Origin: Planctomycetaceae bacterium
GTDB taxonomy: Bacteria; Planctomycetota; Planctomycetia; Pirellulales; Pirellulaceae
NCBI GenBank assembly: GCA_007124535.1
Contig: SLEY01000452.1
Coordinates: forward strand, 1 to 14,817
Length of the DNA stretch: 14,817 bases
Direction: 5' to 3'
Part shown: in pieces, positions 13,202-14,817 of the stretch
How the letters are laid out: every line of letters starts with the position of its first letter
Position numbering within the stretch: the stretch's first letter is position 1
Program-made: the position numbers and the translations under genes
The notes under the pieces: model-generated
Database searches by the model: none
Told to the model about the DNA's origin: nothing
Seen by the model: the letters and a program-made list of their open reading frames with translations, nothing else

Positions 13202-14817
13202 ATGGATACGAGCACTTTTCGACGGAGGAGTACGTCGTGGGTCTGGTTGAGTTTTTTGGCGTTGGCTGCAGGAACCGGGTGTGGTGGCCCGGGCGATTCG
13301 GGCCCTACCTCGAATGGTGTGGAGGTTACCCAGCCTGAAACGGCCCCCTCTGCCACCGGAGAGGGGAAATCGACTGCTTCAGAGGAAAGGGCTGAATCGG
13401 AAGCGGCATCTGGGGTATCTCAGGAATCCGTGACGGACGCGGCACGCCGCATTTCCCGAGAGCCGCTATTCGAGGGCTGGCCGGACCCGGAAATCGCTCT
13501 GGTCATTACCGGCCAGCAGATCGGGTTTATCGAACCCTGCGGCTGTTCCGGACTGGAGACGGCCTTAGGCGGTTTAGCTCGCCGATCTAGCTTTTTGGAG
13601 CAGCTGAGGGAGCGGGGTTGGGAGGTCGTGCCGGTCGACGTCGGGAATCAAGTCCGCCGTTTCGGGCGCCAGCCGGAGATCAAATTCCAAATGACCGCCT
13701 CGGGGCTCAAACAAATGGGGTACCGGGCAATCGGATTCGGGGCCGACGACCTGCGCCTGTCGGTAGGGGAACTGCTGGCCGTGACGGCCGCCGATCAGCA
13801 AGGAAACACGCCGTTCGTCAGTGCCAATATGGCCGTGATCGACCGCTCGCTCACCCCGGAGTTTCAGATCATCGACGCCGCAGGACGCCAGATCGGGGTC
13901 ACCGCGGTCATGGGAACGGCGGAACAGGCGCGCATCACCAGTGGCGAGATTGTCAAATCGTCGCCGACCGAAGCTTTGAAGGCCGTCTCTCGGGAGTTGG
14001 AACAAATCGGTTGTGATTTCCAAGTGCTGCTGGCTTATGCTTCCTTGGATGAATCGCGTGCTTTGGCACAACAGTTCCCCAACTTTGATGTCGTGATCAC
14101 CTCGGGCGGCGCCGCAGAGCCTCCCAATCAACCCGATCCCATCCCGGGTGCGGATAACATCCTCGTGCAGGTGGGGGCGAAAGGCATGCACGCGGTCGTG
14201 GTCGGGTTTTTTGATAATGCACCCGGTATGCGTTACCAGCGTGTGCCGCTGGATGCCCGATTCCCGGACGCGCCCCCCATGTTGGACCTGATGGCCTCGT
14301 ATCAGGAACAGCTGAAGGTCTTGGGACTCGAAGGGCTAGGGGTTCATCCCATCCCGCATCCGAGCGGAAACAGTTTCGTCGGCTCGAACGCCTGCCAGGA
14401 CTGCCATTTGAGGGAGTACGAGTTGTGGCTGGATACCGATCATTCGCATGCGATGCGTTCGTTGACCTACCCGAGCGAGCGAGTTGATACCCCTCGTCAT
14501 TATGATCCGGAATGCATTAGTTGCCATGTGGTGGGCTGGGATCCGCAGAATCACTTCCCGTACATTTCGGGGTATCTGAGTCTGCAAGAGACGCCGTTGA
14601 TGCAGAACGTGGGTTGCGAGAACTGCCATGGTCCGGGCCAGGCGCACGTGGACGCGGAGACGATGAATCGTGATGAAGACCTGATGGCGCGTTTGCGTCA
14701 GGACCAGCGTCTGCCCCTGGCGGAAGCCGAGCGAACGTGCCTGGAATGCCACGACATTGACAACAGCCCCGATTTCCATCTTCCGGGCGCTTTCGAGCGA
14801 TACTGGGAGCGGATTGA
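13202..14817 (+). CDS. Metallophosphatase-like (UshA-type) / multihaem cytochrome c554-type fusion protein (partial, 3' end beyond window)
   Basis: The frame stays open from ATG 13202 to the right edge (538 codons, no stop). AGGGA lies 10 nt upstream. The N-terminus (MDTSTFRRRSTSWVWLSFLALAA) is an export signal ending GTGCGG, possibly a lipoprotein cysteine with a poor lipobox, followed by a Ser/Glu/Thr-rich linker (~30-90). Residues ~95-360 resemble the UshA-type metallophosphatase fold and contain EPCGCSGLETALGGLARR (CGC at 113-115), VDVGN and SANM. The usual metal ligands are not seen: no DxH near the start, DVGN rather than DxGD, GADD where NHE is expected, and TSGGAAE where GHxH is expected. 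Four CxxCH haem sites follow: CQDCH (398-402), CISCH (438-442), CENCH (472-476) and CLECH (513-517). Spacing and HGPG after CENCH fit the cytochrome c554 family. The product is probably periplasmic, anchored, and able to carry electrons. More haem sites may lie beyond the edge. Confidence 0.85.
   Translation, partial: MDTSTFRRRSTSWVWLSFLALAAGTGCGGPGDSGPTSNGVEVTQPETAPSATGEGKSTASEERAESEAASGVSQESVTDAARRISREPLFEGWPDPEIALVITGQQIGFIEPCGCSGLETALGGLARRSSFLEQLRERGWEVVPVDVGNQVRRFGRQPEIKFQMTASGLKQMGYRAIGFGADDLRLSVGELLAVTAADQQGNTPFVSANMAVIDRSLTPEFQIIDAAGRQIGVTAVMGTAEQARITSGEIVKSSPTEALKAVSRELEQIGCDFQVLLAYASLDESRALAQQFPNFDVVITSGGAAEPPNQPDPIPGADNILVQVGAKGMHAVVVGFFDNAPGMRYQRVPLDARFPDAPPMLDLMASYQEQLKVLGLEGLGVHPIPHPSGNSFVGSNACQDCHLREYELWLDTDHSHAMRSLTYPSERVDTPRHYDPECISCHVVGWDPQNHFPYISGYLSLQETPLMQNVGCENCHGPGQAHVDAETMNRDEDLMARLRQDQRLPLAEAERTCLECHDIDNSPDFHLPGAFERYWERI

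Noticed and set aside
13202..14340. Active 5'-nucleotidase reading of the fusion protein
   Set aside because: The metal-ligand motifs expected of UshA-type enzymes are not visible, so only fold similarity is claimed.

Overview
The window looks like chromosomal DNA of a Planctomycetota bacterium, probably of the Pirellulales type. This is an inference from gene families rather than from a marker gene. The indicators are a secreted PQQ-like propeller whose mature N-terminus begins GDWPQW, a DUF1570-like metallopeptidase fused to LRRs with the TxITDxGL signature, a DUF1573 protein, a multihaem cytochrome with an EPCGC-type metallophosphatase-like front end, GC-rich coding sequence, wide spacing between transcription units, and hairpin-forming repeats between genes. 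No rRNA, tRNA, CRISPR array, transposase or phage gene was seen.

Layout. (1) 1-120 is the 3' end of an unidentified gene. Its last 52 bases lie in a 53-bp direct repeat that recurs at 318-370. Between the two copies are a strong 19-bp hairpin and a 41-bp tandem repeat. (2) 614-3562 encodes a large exported protein with a propeller-like front half and two FnIII/carbohydrate-binding-like pairs. (3) 3563-3843 carries two more hairpin-forming inverted repeats. (4) 3844-7032 is a tight two-gene unit: an exported PQQ-like propeller, then an exported HExxH metallopeptidase with a C-terminal LRR domain, starting 3 nt after the previous stop codon. (5) 7150-9207, on the minus strand, is an exported alpha/beta hydrolase converging on that unit. 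(6) 9208-9558 is a divergent intergenic region with a structured leader on the hydrolase side, an inverted repeat, and a short hairpin related to the repeats at the left end. (7) 9559-14817 is a probable three-gene unit: an O-antigen ligase/polymerase-like membrane protein with TPRs, a DUF1573 protein, and a metallophosphatase-like/cytochrome c554-type protein that runs off the right edge.

Almost every product is predicted to be exported or membrane-bound, so this is a cell-envelope and periplasm region. The most interesting items are three. The first is the fusion protein at the right edge: its metallophosphatase-like half has apparently lost the metal-ligand motifs but carries a CGC pair, and it is followed by at least four CxxCH haem sites. 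The second is the composite repeat locus at the left end. The third is the unusual O-antigen ligase / DUF1573 / multihaem cytochrome gene order. No defence system or canonical mobile element was found.
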